Shown here: in pieces, positions 26,669 to 35,124 of the stretch
How positions within the stretch are numbered: position 1 is the first letter of the stretch
How the letters are laid out: every line of letters starts with the position of its first letter
From: Luteitalea sp.
GTDB taxonomy: Bacteria; Acidobacteriota; Vicinamibacteria; Vicinamibacterales; Vicinamibacteraceae
DNA length: 64,000 nt
Assembly: GCA_009377495.1 (NCBI GenBank)
Contig: WHTZ01000005.1
Location: 1 to 64,000, forward strand
Reading direction: 5' to 3'
Notes under the pieces: model-generated
What the model saw: only the letters and a program-made list of their open reading frames with translations
Told to the model about the DNA's origin: nothing
Database searches by the model: none
Program-made: the position numbers and the translations under genes

Positions 26669-27642
26669 AGGCCTCCCGGCGCGGCGAGGTCACGTAGGTC
26701 TGCTTTCATCTGGTGCTCGGCCTCTGCTGAAGTGGTCTCATCCGCGACGATCCGGATGAACACCTCCTCCAACCGCGGCCGCGAGAGCTCGATGCGGGCA
26801 GGCGCGATGGCCGCGGTCACCCGACGAATCGCCGCCCCTGGATCGGCGCCTTCGATCAGCGCGATTTCGTAGCTGCCATCAACACGATCGACGCGCTCCA
26901 CTTCGCTCAGAGCCTGCAGGGGCGAGGGGTCTGACTCGGGATCGAGCGGCTCGAATCGAATCGTGCGCGGATCGTAGCGGCGCCGGATGCTCGCGAGCGG
27001 CTCGTCCAGCACCTTGCGTCCACGATGGATCATGACCACATGCTGGCAAAGCTCTTCGGCATGCGGCATCACGTGCGTTGATAGCAAAACGGTCGCGCCA
27101 CGCCGGTGCTCCTCCAGAATCAGATCGCGCACGAGGCGCGTGCTCACCGGATCGAGACCACTGAACGGCTCGTCCAGGATCAGGAGATCTGGCTCGTGAA
27201 TGATCGCGACGAGGAACTGCACTTTCTGCAGCATGCCCTTCGAGAGCTCCTCGCACCGTTTGCGTTCGATCCCCGGCAAGCCCACCCGTTCGAGAGAGGG
27301 TCCAATGTGTGCGCGGAGATGCGCGTCACTTACGCCTTTGAGACGCCCCATGTAGGTCAGGAACGCGCCCACCCGCATCTTCCGGTAGACGCCGCGCTCC
27401 TCCGGCAGATATCCAATCCGATCTTTCGCGTCCAGCGCGGAAGGACGGCCGAGCACCGACAGCGTGCCAGTGTTCGGAAAGATGATCGACATGATCATCC
27501 GAATGGAGGTGGTCTTTCCGGCGCCGTTCGGTCCAATGAAGCCGTACAGCCCCCCGCGCGGGACCAACAGGTCGAGATCGCGGACCGCCTCGGTCGATCC
27601 GAACGTCTTGGTGACGCCCTTCAGAAGGATGGCAGCGTCCAT
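26665..27642 (-). CDS. ABC transporter ATP-binding protein (NatA-like)
   Basis: A 325-residue ATPase. Walker A is GPNGAGKTTS near residue 39, the signature is the variant ELSKGMLQKVQ, Walker B is LLILDEPFSGLDP and the switch His is in LLSTHVMPHAE. The C-terminal 90 residues form the extra domain typical of drug or Na+ exporters. It is the first gene of a two-gene operon with the permease at 25253. The serine-lysine variant of the LSGGQ motif occurs in the NatA subgroup. Confidence 0.93.
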   Translation of the reverse strand: MDAAILLKGVTKTFGSTEAVRDLDLLVPRGGLYGFIGPNGAGKTTSIRMIMSIIFPNTGTLSVLGRPSALDAKDRIGYLPEERGVYRKMRVGAFLTYMGRLKGVSDAHLRAHIGPSLERVGLPGIERKRCEELSKGMLQKVQFLVAIIHEPDLLILDEPFSGLDPVSTRLVRDLILEEHRRGATVLLSTHVMPHAEELCQHVVMIHRGRKVLDEPLASIRRRYDPRTIRFEPLDPESDPSPLQALSEVERVDRVDGSYEIALIEGADPGAAIRRVTAAIAPARIELSRPRLEEVFIRIVADETTSAEAEHQMKADLRDLAAPGGL

Positions 27643-27669
27643 GGCAAATGGGATGCAGAGTACCGCTTA

Positions 27670-27759
27670 TAGCACAGTCTCGAGCACCCCAGCACCCTGC
27701 ACCTCGGCACCCTGCACTGCTGAACGCTCCTAACCCCAGACCCTGAACCCTGTTATACT
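27670..27759 (+). promoter_or_regulatory. microrepeat leader and -10 box of the merR gene
   Basis: 27686-27748 is a low-complexity CACCCTGCACC / CCCTGAACCC stretch. It is followed by TTATACT (27753-27759), a good -10 box without a convincing -35. The predicted start of RNA near 27766 is only about 7 nt before the ATG at 27773, so the merR mRNA may be nearly leaderless. Confidence 0.45.
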
Positions 27760-27772
27760 CGCTCGTTGGACA

Positions 27773-28306
27773 ATGGCGGATTCGGCCGAGTTTGTCATCC
27801 CTGACCGTCCCGCGTTCAAGGCTGGTGAGGTGTGCGAGATCGCGAAGATTCAGCCGTACGTGCTCCGCACGTGGGAGGGTGAATTTCCGGATCTGGGCCT
27901 CTCCAAGACGCCTGGCGGCCCACGCATCTATCGCCGCACCGACGTCGAGCGGGTCGTGCGCATCCGGCAGCTCGTCTTTGGTGACGGCCTGACCTTGGCC
28001 GGCGCACGTCGCCGCCTCGAGCAGGAGCAAGCGCCCGCAACGCCCGATGTCGTCGACAGCGACGACATGCTCGCGGTCGCGGCGCAAGTCGAGGATCGCG
28101 CTCGGGCTGGGATACTCAAGGTCAAGCAGGAGCTCCGCTCGTTGCTCTATCTCCTCGATGGCTCAGCGCCTGGTGATATGGCCGCGCGCGGCGACGATGA
28201 GGCTCAGGCCCGCGAGTTCGAGCTGCAGCCACCCGGCGCACCGCGCGAGGAGTCGGGCGGTCGCGTCTCTGCCGGCCGGCCTGCGCGTAGCAAGCGCTCG
28301 CGGTAG
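27773..28306 (+). CDS. MerR-family transcriptional regulator
   Basis: A 177-residue DNA-binding protein. The winged helix-turn-helix occupies residues 15-80: FKAGEVCEIAKIQPYVLRTWE, then PRIYRRTDVERVVRIRQLVF. The next 35 residues form a short coiled region ending in RAGILKVKQELRSLLYLLD, and the last 40 are low complexity (basic, disordered). There is no cysteine-rich effector domain, so metal sensing is unlikely. It resembles the HspR/MlrA-like MerR group that sits next to a proline tRNA in related genomes, though that link is from memory. Confidence 0.85.
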   Translation: MADSAEFVIPDRPAFKAGEVCEIAKIQPYVLRTWEGEFPDLGLSKTPGGPRIYRRTDVERVVRIRQLVFGDGLTLAGARRRLEQEQAPATPDVVDSDDMLAVAAQVEDRARAGILKVKQELRSLLYLLDGSAPGDMAARGDDEAQAREFELQPPGAPREESGGRVSAGRPARSKRSR

Positions 28307-28357
28307 CCCTCGTTTTCGGACTAGAATGAAAAGACACGTTTCGCGTGAAGCGCGACT

Positions 28358-28435
28358 CGGGGCGTAGCGCAGCCTGGTTAGCGCGCCAGTTTGGGGTACT
28401 GGAGGTCGGCGGTTCGAATCCGCTCGCCCCGACCA
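28358..28435 (+). tRNA. tRNA-Pro (anticodon GGG)
   Basis: A complete cloverleaf with the acceptor stem CGGGGCG paired with CGCCCCG. The D-arm is GCGCAGCCTGGTTAGCGC, and the anticodon stem CCAGT/ACTGG has a loop TTGGGGT giving anticodon GGG. The T-arm is GGCGG-TTCGAAT-CCGCT. The discriminator A and CCA are encoded. It reads CCC and CCU codons. Confidence 0.97.
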
Positions 28436-28555
28436 CTTCTTCATGTCGAATGCGAGACGAGCGAGGCAAGCGGTGGACCTGCTTCTTGCCTGACTCCTCT
28501 CGCATTTTTGCATTACGGCGCCAGCTTATGACGACGGCAGAGACGACAGGGTTCG

Positions 28556-29026
28556 ATGATGCGTAGTGTGCGCGCCATCGCGGTGTGCATGGTGATTCTC
28601 GGCATGACGGCGTGTAGTGACGACGATGAGTCACCCACGTCGCCGAGATCTGCGGGCATCGGCGGCGAGTATCGACTAGCGATCCAAGCGGCATCGAGTT
28701 GCGGAACCGAGTTGGACGTGGGTCGGGAAGTGCAGTTCAATGCGACGATTACGCAAAGTGGGGACGACCTTACGATCGCGCTGGTTAGCGAACAGGGCTT
28801 TCCCACGGAAGGGCAGTTCGAGGGGACGCTGGACGGTTCGGTCATGAGCGTCGAGGGAACGGTCCACGTGGCGCCATCCGAAGGGACCCGTGACTACGAA
28901 GCGAGCGGAGAAATTCTCGGTCCCGTTGGGGCGGATATCATTCAAGGGCTTTTCGAAGGGACCATCCGGTACGGCGATGCCACGTGCAGCGCGCGTGAAC
29001 ACCGAGCCAACTTCGTGCGCGAGTAG
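28556..29026 (+). CDS. small secreted lipoprotein of unknown function
   Basis: A 156-residue protein. The signal peptide MMRSVRAIAVCMVILGMTAC ends in a plausible lipobox with Cys20, followed by an acidic linker SDDDESPTSP. The mature part is about 125 residues rich in beta-strand pattern and Gly, with two further cysteines (SSCGTE and ATCSAR) that could form a disulphide. It lies between two tRNA genes. No family was recognised. Confidence 0.7.
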   Translation: MMRSVRAIAVCMVILGMTACSDDDESPTSPRSAGIGGEYRLAIQAASSCGTELDVGREVQFNATITQSGDDLTIALVSEQGFPTEGQFEGTLDGSVMSVEGTVHVAPSEGTRDYEASGEILGPVGADIIQGLFEGTIRYGDATCSAREHRANFVRE

Positions 29027-29064
29027 AGGGCATCAGAACGGGCGCGCGGCGTGGGGAGCTTTGC

Positions 29065-29070
29065 TACAAT
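29065..29070 (+). promoter_or_regulatory. -10 box for tRNA-Gly
   Basis: TACAAT, matching the sigma70 -10 consensus TATAAT at five of six bases, ends 17 nt before the mature tRNA-Gly 5' end. No clear -35 is visible. Confidence 0.5.
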
Positions 29071-29087
29071 GAGCGGGTTGACGACGA

Positions 29088-29161
29088 GCGGGCTTAGCAT
29101 AGTGGTAATGCTCTGGCTTCCCAAGCCAGCTAGACGGGTTCGATTCCCGTAGCCCGCTCCA
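29088..29161 (+). tRNA. tRNA-Gly (anticodon CCC)
   Basis: A 74-nt cloverleaf with the acceptor stem GCGGGCT/AGCCCGC. The anticodon stem CTGGC/GCCAG has a loop TTCCCAA giving anticodon CCC, and the T-arm is ACGGG-TTCGATT-CCCGT. The discriminator T and CCA are encoded. Its 3' end lies only 3 nt from the stop codon of the convergent permease gene. Confidence 0.97.
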
Positions 29162-29164
29162 CTG

Positions 29165-31759
29165 CTACTCCGCTCGCAGCGCAATCACCGGATCGACCCG
29201 TGCCGCACGGCGCGCAGGCACCCAGGCGGCGACGAGCGCCGCGACACCCATGAGCACCGCGACGGCCGCGAACGTCACCGGATCGTGTGACGTCGTTTCG
29301 AACAGGAAGCTCGCGATGAGTCGCGTGGCATAGAACGCGCCGGCCATCCCGACCGCGAGTCCGAGCAGCGCCGGCCACGCCGCGTCCCGCACCATCGCCC
29401 GCACCACGTCGGCCGGCCCGGCGCCAAACGCCATCCGGATGCCGATCTCCTGCGTGCGGCGTGCGACGGCATACGCCGTCATGCTGAAGATCCCGACCAG
29501 CGTGAGCAGCATCCCAAGGCCGCCCAGCAGGCTGAGGAGCAATGTTCGATGTCGCGGTGTCGCCACGTTGTCTGCCAGGTCGTGACTGCCGGACCGGATG
29601 CGTCCAACTAGCACTTGCGGTCCCACCGCCCGCGCCATCTGGAGCAGGCGATCGGCCGACAGCGTGGCCGATGCGCGCGGCCGAAGGACGATGCTCAGAG
29701 GATTGGGCGCGGTCTGGCCGTACAGTAGGTAGACCTCCGGCTTTGGAGCCCACAGCGGACCAGAATGCCGCACGTTGCCAACGACGCCGATGATCCGTCG
29801 CGGCCTTTCGCCGAGCATGTTCAGAAACTTGCCAACGGGGGGACCGCCCGGAAAAAACAGCCGCGCGGCTTCTTCGTTGATCAGCACGACCTGTTCTGCG
29901 CCGGTCCGATCCGACTCGGTCGGGCGCCGTCCCAGCTTCACCGGCAGGCCAATCGCCTCGAAGTAGCCAGGCAGGATCTGCTTCATGATGAGGTTGGTCT
30001 GTCCACCGGTCGTGACGAAGCCGACGGAAAGGCCATCGCGCATTGGGAGAGAGTCGACGGCACCGGCCGCGGCCAGCTCCGGCAGCGTTCGAAAGGCGCT
30101 CAGCAGCGCCGGGTAGTACTGCTCCCGAACGCCGGGCGCCGGGTCGATAGGCTCAACCTCCATCGTCAAGACAGCATCCGGATCGAAGCCCAAGTCAACC
30201 TCCACGAGCCGCGCAAAGCTGCGGATCATGAGGCCGGCGCCGGCCAGGAGGACGACTGCGAGCGCGACTTCCGCTGCGATGAGCAGTTGTCCTCCGCCCC
30301 GGGACAACGGGGAGCCGTGACGCCGGCCGGCGACGGCGAGCTGTGCGCCCATCCGAACGCGCGAGATTCTGAGCGCCGGCATCAGACCAAACACCACCGC
30401 GCTCGCGACCGACACGACCGCGGTGAATCCCAGCACCGGAAGATTGATGGCCGCCGGAGAGTTCGTTGGCAGGGACATCGGGATGATGGTGACGAGCGCA
30501 TCGAGAGACGTCCAGGCAAGGATCAGCCCGACGAGTCCGCCGGCCAGCGACAGGACGAGGCTTTCCGTCAGGAGCTGTCGCACGAGACGCGCTCGTCCCG
30601 CGCCGATCGACGCCCGAACGGCCAGCTCCGGCTCGCGAATCGCACCGCGCGCCAGGAGAAGACCGGCGACGTTGACACAGGCGATCAACAGGATCAGGCT
30701 CACAGCGCACGCCAGAGGCGTGATGGTCCTGCCTGAGCCGCCGGTCTCTTCGTCGTACAACGATGTGAGCTCAACGCGAACACTCGTGGCCTGGGTCTGG
30801 TCGGGGTCAGGGGGCAATTTCATCGAGATGGCCGTAAGCTCCCGCTCGGCCTGCGCGAATGTGATTCCTGGCCGCAATCGTCCTCGGACCGGTGTCCCCG
30901 AACCGCGGAAGTTCAGGCGGGACGCCGCAGCCCGCTCCGGCTGCCAGACGGCTGTTTCGCTATAGAACCCCGCGGGCAGGACACCCACGATCGTCGCCGG
31001 CGCGCCCGCGATCCGGATGATGCGGCCGATGACATCAGGGGTCCCGCCGAAGCGACTCTGCCAGTAGCCGTGTCCGAGCAGCGCGACGAGCGGGGCGCCC
31101 TCGCGGGCGTCTTCGAGCTGGATCCCCCTGCCCAGAAGCGGCTTGACGCCGTAGACCTCCAGGAAGTCCTCCGAGGCCTCACCCACAATGAGACGCTCGG
31201 GTTGCCCCGCGTCGACGATGCGAGGAAAGCCGGTCACCCGCCCTGCGCCGACCTGAGCCAAGACGCGTCCGGACTCTCGCCAGGCGCGGATCTCCGCCAT
31301 TGAAGGGGCGTAGTGGCCCGAATCACCGTCGCGAGTTGCGTGGACCAGAATGTCAACGAGCTGTTCCGCGTTGGGATATGGGAGCGGCCGCAGCAGGGCC
31401 GCATCGATGACGCTGAAGAGCGCGGTCGAGACGCCGATCCCCACGGCCAGCGTGAGGATCGCGATGCTCGAGGACGCGCGGTGCTTGAGGAGGAGCCGCA
31501 CGCCGTACCGGACGTCCTGGAGAACGGTTTCCATCATCCCACCTCCCCGCACGTCGTAGCCGCGATCCTGCATCAGCACGAGACTGCCGAACCGTCTGGC
31601 CGCCGCGCGTCTCGCGTCGTCCGCCTCCAGACCCCGCTGTTCGTACTCCTCGGCCCGCATCTGCAGGTGAAACTGCATCTCGTCGCGGATCTCTCCGGCG
31701 ACGACATCACGCCTGACCAGCGCACGACACCTCGCAAGCGCAAGACGCAGGATTCGCAT
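29165..31759 (-). CDS. ADOP-family ABC transporter permease with prefix domain
   Basis: An 864-residue orphan permease paralogous to the gene at 514-3036. The N-terminal permease prefix domain (about 15-75) contains GEIRDEMQFHLQMRAEEYEQRG and ARRAAARRFGS. The first helix follows near residue 95 (SSIAILTLAVGIGVSTALFSVI). Two MacB-core/FtsX units follow, with NVAGLLLARGAIREPELAVRAS in the first bundle and the family end PARRAARVDPVIALRAE. A PadR repressor gene lies 6 nt upstream, so the two form an operon. No ATPase is present locally; an orphan ATPase may be shared. Confidence 0.92.
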   Translation of the reverse strand: MRILRLALARCRALVRRDVVAGEIRDEMQFHLQMRAEEYEQRGLEADDARRAAARRFGSLVLMQDRGYDVRGGGMMETVLQDVRYGVRLLLKHRASSSIAILTLAVGIGVSTALFSVIDAALLRPLPYPNAEQLVDILVHATRDGDSGHYAPSMAEIRAWRESGRVLAQVGAGRVTGFPRIVDAGQPERLIVGEASEDFLEVYGVKPLLGRGIQLEDAREGAPLVALLGHGYWQSRFGGTPDVIGRIIRIAGAPATIVGVLPAGFYSETAVWQPERAAASRLNFRGSGTPVRGRLRPGITFAQAERELTAISMKLPPDPDQTQATSVRVELTSLYDEETGGSGRTITPLACAVSLILLIACVNVAGLLLARGAIREPELAVRASIGAGRARLVRQLLTESLVLSLAGGLVGLILAWTSLDALVTIIPMSLPTNSPAAINLPVLGFTAVVSVASAVVFGLMPALRISRVRMGAQLAVAGRRHGSPLSRGGGQLLIAAEVALAVVLLAGAGLMIRSFARLVEVDLGFDPDAVLTMEVEPIDPAPGVREQYYPALLSAFRTLPELAAAGAVDSLPMRDGLSVGFVTTGGQTNLIMKQILPGYFEAIGLPVKLGRRPTESDRTGAEQVVLINEEAARLFFPGGPPVGKFLNMLGERPRRIIGVVGNVRHSGPLWAPKPEVYLLYGQTAPNPLSIVLRPRASATLSADRLLQMARAVGPQVLVGRIRSGSHDLADNVATPRHRTLLLSLLGGLGMLLTLVGIFSMTAYAVARRTQEIGIRMAFGAGPADVVRAMVRDAAWPALLGLAVGMAGAFYATRLIASFLFETTSHDPVTFAAVAVLMGVAALVAAWVPARRAARVDPVIALRAE

Positions 31760-31765
31760 GCGACC

Positions 31766-32095
31766 TCAACTGCTGAGCACGCTCTGCACTGCTGCAGTCA
31801 GCCGCGTCCAGCTCTGCGTTTCCGCTCCGAGCTGCGCGCGTCCCTCGCGGGTCAGCTTGTAGAAGCGGGCGCGACGGGCGGTTTCCGTCATGCCCCATTC
31901 GGACGACAGCCACCCTCGCGCCTCCATGCGATAGAGCGCGGGATACAGCGAGCCCTCTTCGACCTTCAGGACCTCGTTCGACAGCTGCTCGAGCCGGACG
32001 GCGATCGCATACCCGTGAAGCCGGCCGTTCTGGAGCGTCTTCAGCACGAGCATGTCGAGCGTGCCATGGAGCTGGTCGCTGTTGGTCTTCGGCAT
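31766..32095 (-). CDS. PadR-family transcriptional repressor
   Basis: A 109-residue winged-helix protein. LHGTLDMLVLKTLQNGRLHGYAIAVRLEQ, then EEGSLYPALYRMEARGWLSSEW and RARFYKLTREGRAQL, is the standard PadR pattern, with a C-terminal dimerisation helix. It is the first gene of a two-gene operon with the permease, and inverted/direct CTTAG repeats upstream look like its operator. Ligand binding would release it; the ligand is unknown. Confidence 0.95.
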   Translation of the reverse strand: MPKTNSDQLHGTLDMLVLKTLQNGRLHGYAIAVRLEQLSNEVLKVEEGSLYPALYRMEARGWLSSEWGMTETARRARFYKLTREGRAQLGAETQSWTRLTAAVQSVLSS

Positions 32096-32098
32096 CTG

Positions 32099-32136
32099 AT
32101 ACCTAGGTGTTCTAAGTCTTAGTCATTCTAAGGATG
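32099..32136 (-). promoter_or_regulatory. probable PadR operator
   Basis: On the minus strand CTTAGAA occurs twice (9 nt apart), with an intervening inverted CTAAG. The arrangement is CTTAG-N5-CTAAG-N-CTTAG, and a perfect ACCTAGGT palindrome (32101-32108) lies next to the start codon. The dense inverted and direct repeats within 40 nt of the padR start fit autoregulation. Confidence 0.55.
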
Positions 32137-32184
32137 AAATAAGTGCAACGCAAGCCAGACGTTCCGTTCGTCCCTCTCGGGAGA

Positions 32185-32464
32185 TCAAGAATCGGCGGTC
32201 GTGGGTCTTCGCGTCGTCGTTGGGGACGTAGACCTGCCGCGTCTTGCCCGGGGCGTGTAGCTGACGGTGAGGTAGGTGGCCGGCCCGTGCTTCTCGCCCC
32301 GCATGCATTGACAGCCGGGTTTCCCGCATTGGGTGAACCGCTCGCTCAGCGACGCCGCGCAGGACCGGGCCCAGCCCGACAAGTTTCCGTCCACGACCGG
32401 CGAGCCGGCGGCTCGGGGGGCGCCATGACGTCGTCACACTCTCACCAATGCTACGACCTGTCAC
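32185..32464 (-). pseudogene. frameshifted DUF6788-like gene remnant
   Basis: Two alternating reading frames together spell one recognisable small protein. RKLVGLGPVLRG in frame A is followed by SLSERFTQCGKPGCQCMRGE and KHGPATYLTVSY in frame B, then APGKTRQVYVPND in frame A again. The CGKPGCxC...HGP...KTRQVYVP pattern is that of a small protein commonly encoded beside transposases. At least two frameshifts are needed, so the gene is dead. It marks a decayed mobile element between padR and the toxin-antitoxin pair. Confidence 0.7.
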
Positions 32465-32563
32465 GCGAACGGTGCGCGATGATGAAGCGGGTCAGCGCCG
32501 GCGAGGCGTGTCACGGGTGCCAGCGCCGTCCCGTTGGAGGCCGCGTGATCGACGCGAGGGGCT

Positions 32564-32643
32564 AAAACCACGGGCGGCGCCTGACCGCCGCCGAGCTCAC
32601 GGAGCTCGGCGGGTCGCCACACGTGAGCGCCGCCGGTGGTTTT
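32564..32643. repeat. nested hairpin element
   Basis: The outer arms AAAACCACGGGCGGCGC (32564-32580) and GCGCCGCCGGTGGTTTT (32627-32643) pair over 17 bp with one mismatch. Inside, CCGCCGAGCTC pairs with GAGCTCGGCGG across an ACG loop (32583-32615). On the plus strand it ends in TTTT, so it could be a terminator, or it could be the end of the decayed element. From 32465 to 32840 no intact gene is visible. Confidence 0.65.
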
Positions 32644-32799
32644 TCCACGCGGCCGACCGGGACGCGGCATCCGTGATCACGCCCCGCCGGCGGCACCGCT
32701 GCGCGTGCGCGGGAGCCCGCCTGCATATCGACTCTTCAGGGTGCCGGCATTCAGCGCCTCAGGGAGGGCCGAGAAAAACTGGGGGCGGCAAGAATGTGG

Positions 32800-32837
32800 G
32801 ACATCTTGACGCCAGCCGTGCAAGGCATCATGATGTC
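32800..32837 (+). promoter_or_regulatory. candidate VapB operator
   Basis: GACATC (32800-32805) and GATGTC (32832-32837) are inverted partners, and CATCATGATG (32826-32835) is a perfect palindrome ending 5 nt before the antitoxin ATG. This position suits autorepression by the VapBC complex. Confidence 0.4.
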
Positions 32838-32840
32838 TAC

Positions 32841-33101
32841 ATGAGGACCACGCTGACCTTGGACCCGGAAGTTGCGCGGCTCGTTGAGGATGCCGTACAT
32901 CGTGAGCGTCGCCCGATGAAGCAGGTTGTGAACGACGCGCTTCGACGAGCTTTGGCACCGACGAGACCTCGGCGCCAACCGTACCAGCTGACGCCTCATC
33001 AGTCGACCGTGCGGCCAGGTTTTGACCTGGCTGGTTTCAACCGACTGAATGATGAGCTGGAGGATGAGACGATCATCGACAGCGCACGGCGGACTTCGTG
33101 A
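32841..33101 (+). CDS. VapB-type antitoxin
   Basis: An 86-residue protein. The N-terminal RTTLTLDPEVARLVEDAVHRERRPMKQVVNDALRRAL is a ribbon-helix-helix DNA-binding and dimerisation unit. The C-terminal segment PHQSTVRPGFDLAGFNRLNDELED is the acidic part expected to thread into the toxin groove. The ATG at 32841 starts the homology; the open frame continues far upstream but as repeat and remnant sequence. Its stop overlaps the toxin GTG by 4 nt. Confidence 0.88.
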   Translation: MRTTLTLDPEVARLVEDAVHRERRPMKQVVNDALRRALAPTRPRRQPYQLTPHQSTVRPGFDLAGFNRLNDELEDETIIDSARRTS

Positions 33102-33571
33102 TCATCCCCGACGTCAACCTGCTGCTCTATGCGACCATCACCGGCTTTCCGCAGCATCAACGAGCACACGCGTGGTGGGAAAGGACCATCAATAGCTCGA
33201 CGCAAGTGGGTCTGACGTCCCCAGCGCTGTTCGCCTTCTTGCGCCTGTCGACCAACGCGCGCATTCTCGAGGCGCCGATGGCCGTCAACGATGCTGTTGG
33301 GCATGTACGCGACTGGTTGGCGCAGCCGAACGTGCAGCTCCTCTTACCCGGACCGCGGCACCTCGACATCGCATTCGAACTGTTGGAGCAGGTGGGAACG
33401 GCAGGTAACCTCACGACCGACGTTCAACTGGCTGCGTACGCGATCGAGCAGCAAGCCGAGCTCCACTCCAACGACACCGATTTCAGTCGGTTCTCTGACC
33501 TGACATGGATAAACCCGCTCCGCGAGTCGGCGGCTCGAGCGTCCAATGACGCCGCTCGTGAGATCCCTTGA
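33098..33571 (+). CDS. VapC-type PIN-domain toxin
   Basis: A 157-residue ribonuclease toxin. The PIN-domain acidic residues are in IIPDVNLLLYA (Asp5), in the ALFAFLRLST helix region (where the usual Glu is not obvious), in NLTTDVQLAAYAIEQ (Asp) and in HSNDTDFSRF (Asp). The start is GTG 33098 overlapping the antitoxin stop (GTGA). The TSPALFAFLR and NDTDFSRF pattern is the TA-system PIN subgroup that cleaves tRNA or mRNA. The pair sits in a decayed accessory region. Confidence 0.9.
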   Translation: MIIPDVNLLLYATITGFPQHQRAHAWWERTINSSTQVGLTSPALFAFLRLSTNARILEAPMAVNDAVGHVRDWLAQPNVQLLLPGPRHLDIAFELLEQVGTAGNLTTDVQLAAYAIEQQAELHSNDTDFSRFSDLTWINPLRESAARASNDAAREIP

Positions 33572-33712
33572 AGGTGCTTCACGCGATGCTGTATGGCCTT
33601 GGCGAAGTCGGGCCTCCTGCGTCGGTCGAGCGCTTCGGTTGCACGCTGTGCGAGCTTCGCCGCTCCTCCGCCTCTGCCCTCAACCTTACCCTTCGCCCCT
33701 CGTACCTGCTCG

Positions 33713-35077
33713 TCACGACCGGAGCATAGCGAGCACCTCGTCGCGGCGCTTCGCCATGAGCTCCGGTGTCTTGCCTTCGAGGTTCAAGCGCAGCAGCGGC
33801 TCGGTATTGGACGGCCGGACGTTGAAGTGCCAGTCCGGATACTCGATGGAGATCCCGTCCATGCTGTACACGGTGGCGTCGGTGTAGCGCCGCGCGATGT
33901 CGCGAATCTTCTCCTCGGCTTGCTTGACGCTGCGCAGCTTGACGCTGATCTCGCCGGACAAGAAGTACTTCTTGCGGAGGGGTGCTACCAATTCGGCCAG
34001 TGTTTGGTCGCGGCGTGACATCAACTCCAGCATGACGAGGGCTGGGATGAATCCGTTGTCGGCGTAGAAGTTGTGGCGGAAGTAATAGTGACCGCTGACC
34101 TCGCCGCCGAAGATCGCGTCCTCTTTCCGCATCCGCTGCTTGATGAACGCGTGGCCGACGCGGTTCATGAGCGCCGTGCCCCCGTATTTGGCCACCGTCT
34201 CCTTGACGGCATAGCTCGCCCGCACGTCGTAGACAATGGTTTGGCCGGGCTGCCTGTGCAGGAACGACTCCGCAATCAAGGCAGTCACAAAGTCGCCCGG
34301 GACGAACTGACCCGTGCCGTCGATGAAGAAACAGCGGTCGGCGTCGCCATCCCACGCAATGCCAATGTCGGCACGATCTCGCTCCACCCGTTCCATGATG
34401 TCGCGTCGATTCTCTTCGAGGAGCGGGTTCGCTTCATGGTTGGGAAACGTGCCGTCGACCTCCATGCAGAGGCCGACAACTTTGCACGGAAGGCGTTCGA
34501 AGATCCGCGGGGCGACGAGGCCGGCAATGCCGTTGCCGGCATCGAGCACGACGTGAAACGGCTTGATGCGTGAGACATCGATGAACGTGAAGACGTGTTC
34601 GAGGTACGCATCCAGAATCTCACGACGCTCGAGGCCGCCCTTGGACGCCTCACTTGGTGGCAGGGTACGCTCGAGCACCATCTCCTTGATGTCGTCGATG
34701 CCCGCCTCCGCGCTGAGGGGCAGCGCCTCTTTGCGCACGAGCTTCATCCCGTTGTACTCGCGCGAATTGTGCGACGCGGTGATCTCCGCACCACCATCGA
34801 GCTTGTCCCGGCACACCGCGTAGTAGAGCATGTCGGTGGCGATCATCCCGTAATCAATCACGTCACATCCTTGCTGTCGCGCTCCCTCGATGAACGCCTC
34901 GGTCAGGCCAGGTGACGAGAGACGCATGTCTCGGCCCACGCCAATACGGCGCGCGGCAAGGTAGTAGGCGAAGGCGCCACCGATATCGTGCGCCGCCGCT
35001 TCGTTGATTTGATCCGGATAGATCCCACGAATATCGTAGGCCTTGAAGATCTCGGGAGCGACATCGTTTTGGGGCAT
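33713..35077 (-). CDS. phosphomannomutase/phosphoglucomutase
   Basis: A 454-residue alpha-D-phosphohexomutase that interconverts hexose-6- and hexose-1-phosphates for nucleotide-sugar synthesis. FKAYDIRGIYPD starts domain 1, and the phosphoserine loop is GGAEITASHNSREYNGMK. The metal loop is AWDGDADRCFF, the sugar-binding loop is GGEVSGHYYF and the phosphate loop is RPSNTEPLLRL. The start is ATG 35077; the frame continues upstream only as a shadow of the next gene. The loop reads SHNS rather than SHNP. It probably works with the nucleotidyltransferase immediately upstream. Confidence 0.94.
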   Translation of the reverse strand: MPQNDVAPEIFKAYDIRGIYPDQINEAAAHDIGGAFAYYLAARRIGVGRDMRLSSPGLTEAFIEGARQQGCDVIDYGMIATDMLYYAVCRDKLDGGAEITASHNSREYNGMKLVRKEALPLSAEAGIDDIKEMVLERTLPPSEASKGGLERREILDAYLEHVFTFIDVSRIKPFHVVLDAGNGIAGLVAPRIFERLPCKVVGLCMEVDGTFPNHEANPLLEENRRDIMERVERDRADIGIAWDGDADRCFFIDGTGQFVPGDFVTALIAESFLHRQPGQTIVYDVRASYAVKETVAKYGGTALMNRVGHAFIKQRMRKEDAIFGGEVSGHYYFRHNFYADNGFIPALVMLELMSRRDQTLAELVAPLRKKYFLSGEISVKLRSVKQAEEKIRDIARRYTDATVYSMDGISIEYPDWHFNVRPSNTEPLLRLNLEGKTPELMAKRRDEVLAMLRS

Positions 35078-35124
35078 GGTAACGAAGCTTCGTGACGAGA
35101 TGGCACGGCCGACGACCGGCCGCG

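Noticed and set aside
28122-28694. Minus-strand frames of 116-190 codons crossing the tRNA-Pro gene
   Set aside because: They read the antisense of the tRNA (SNRRPP-type translation) and the merR gene; a well-known artefact.
32448-32840. N-terminal 131 codons of the open frame that continues into vapB
   Set aside because: Composition is that of hairpin and remnant DNA; family similarity starts only at ATG 32841.
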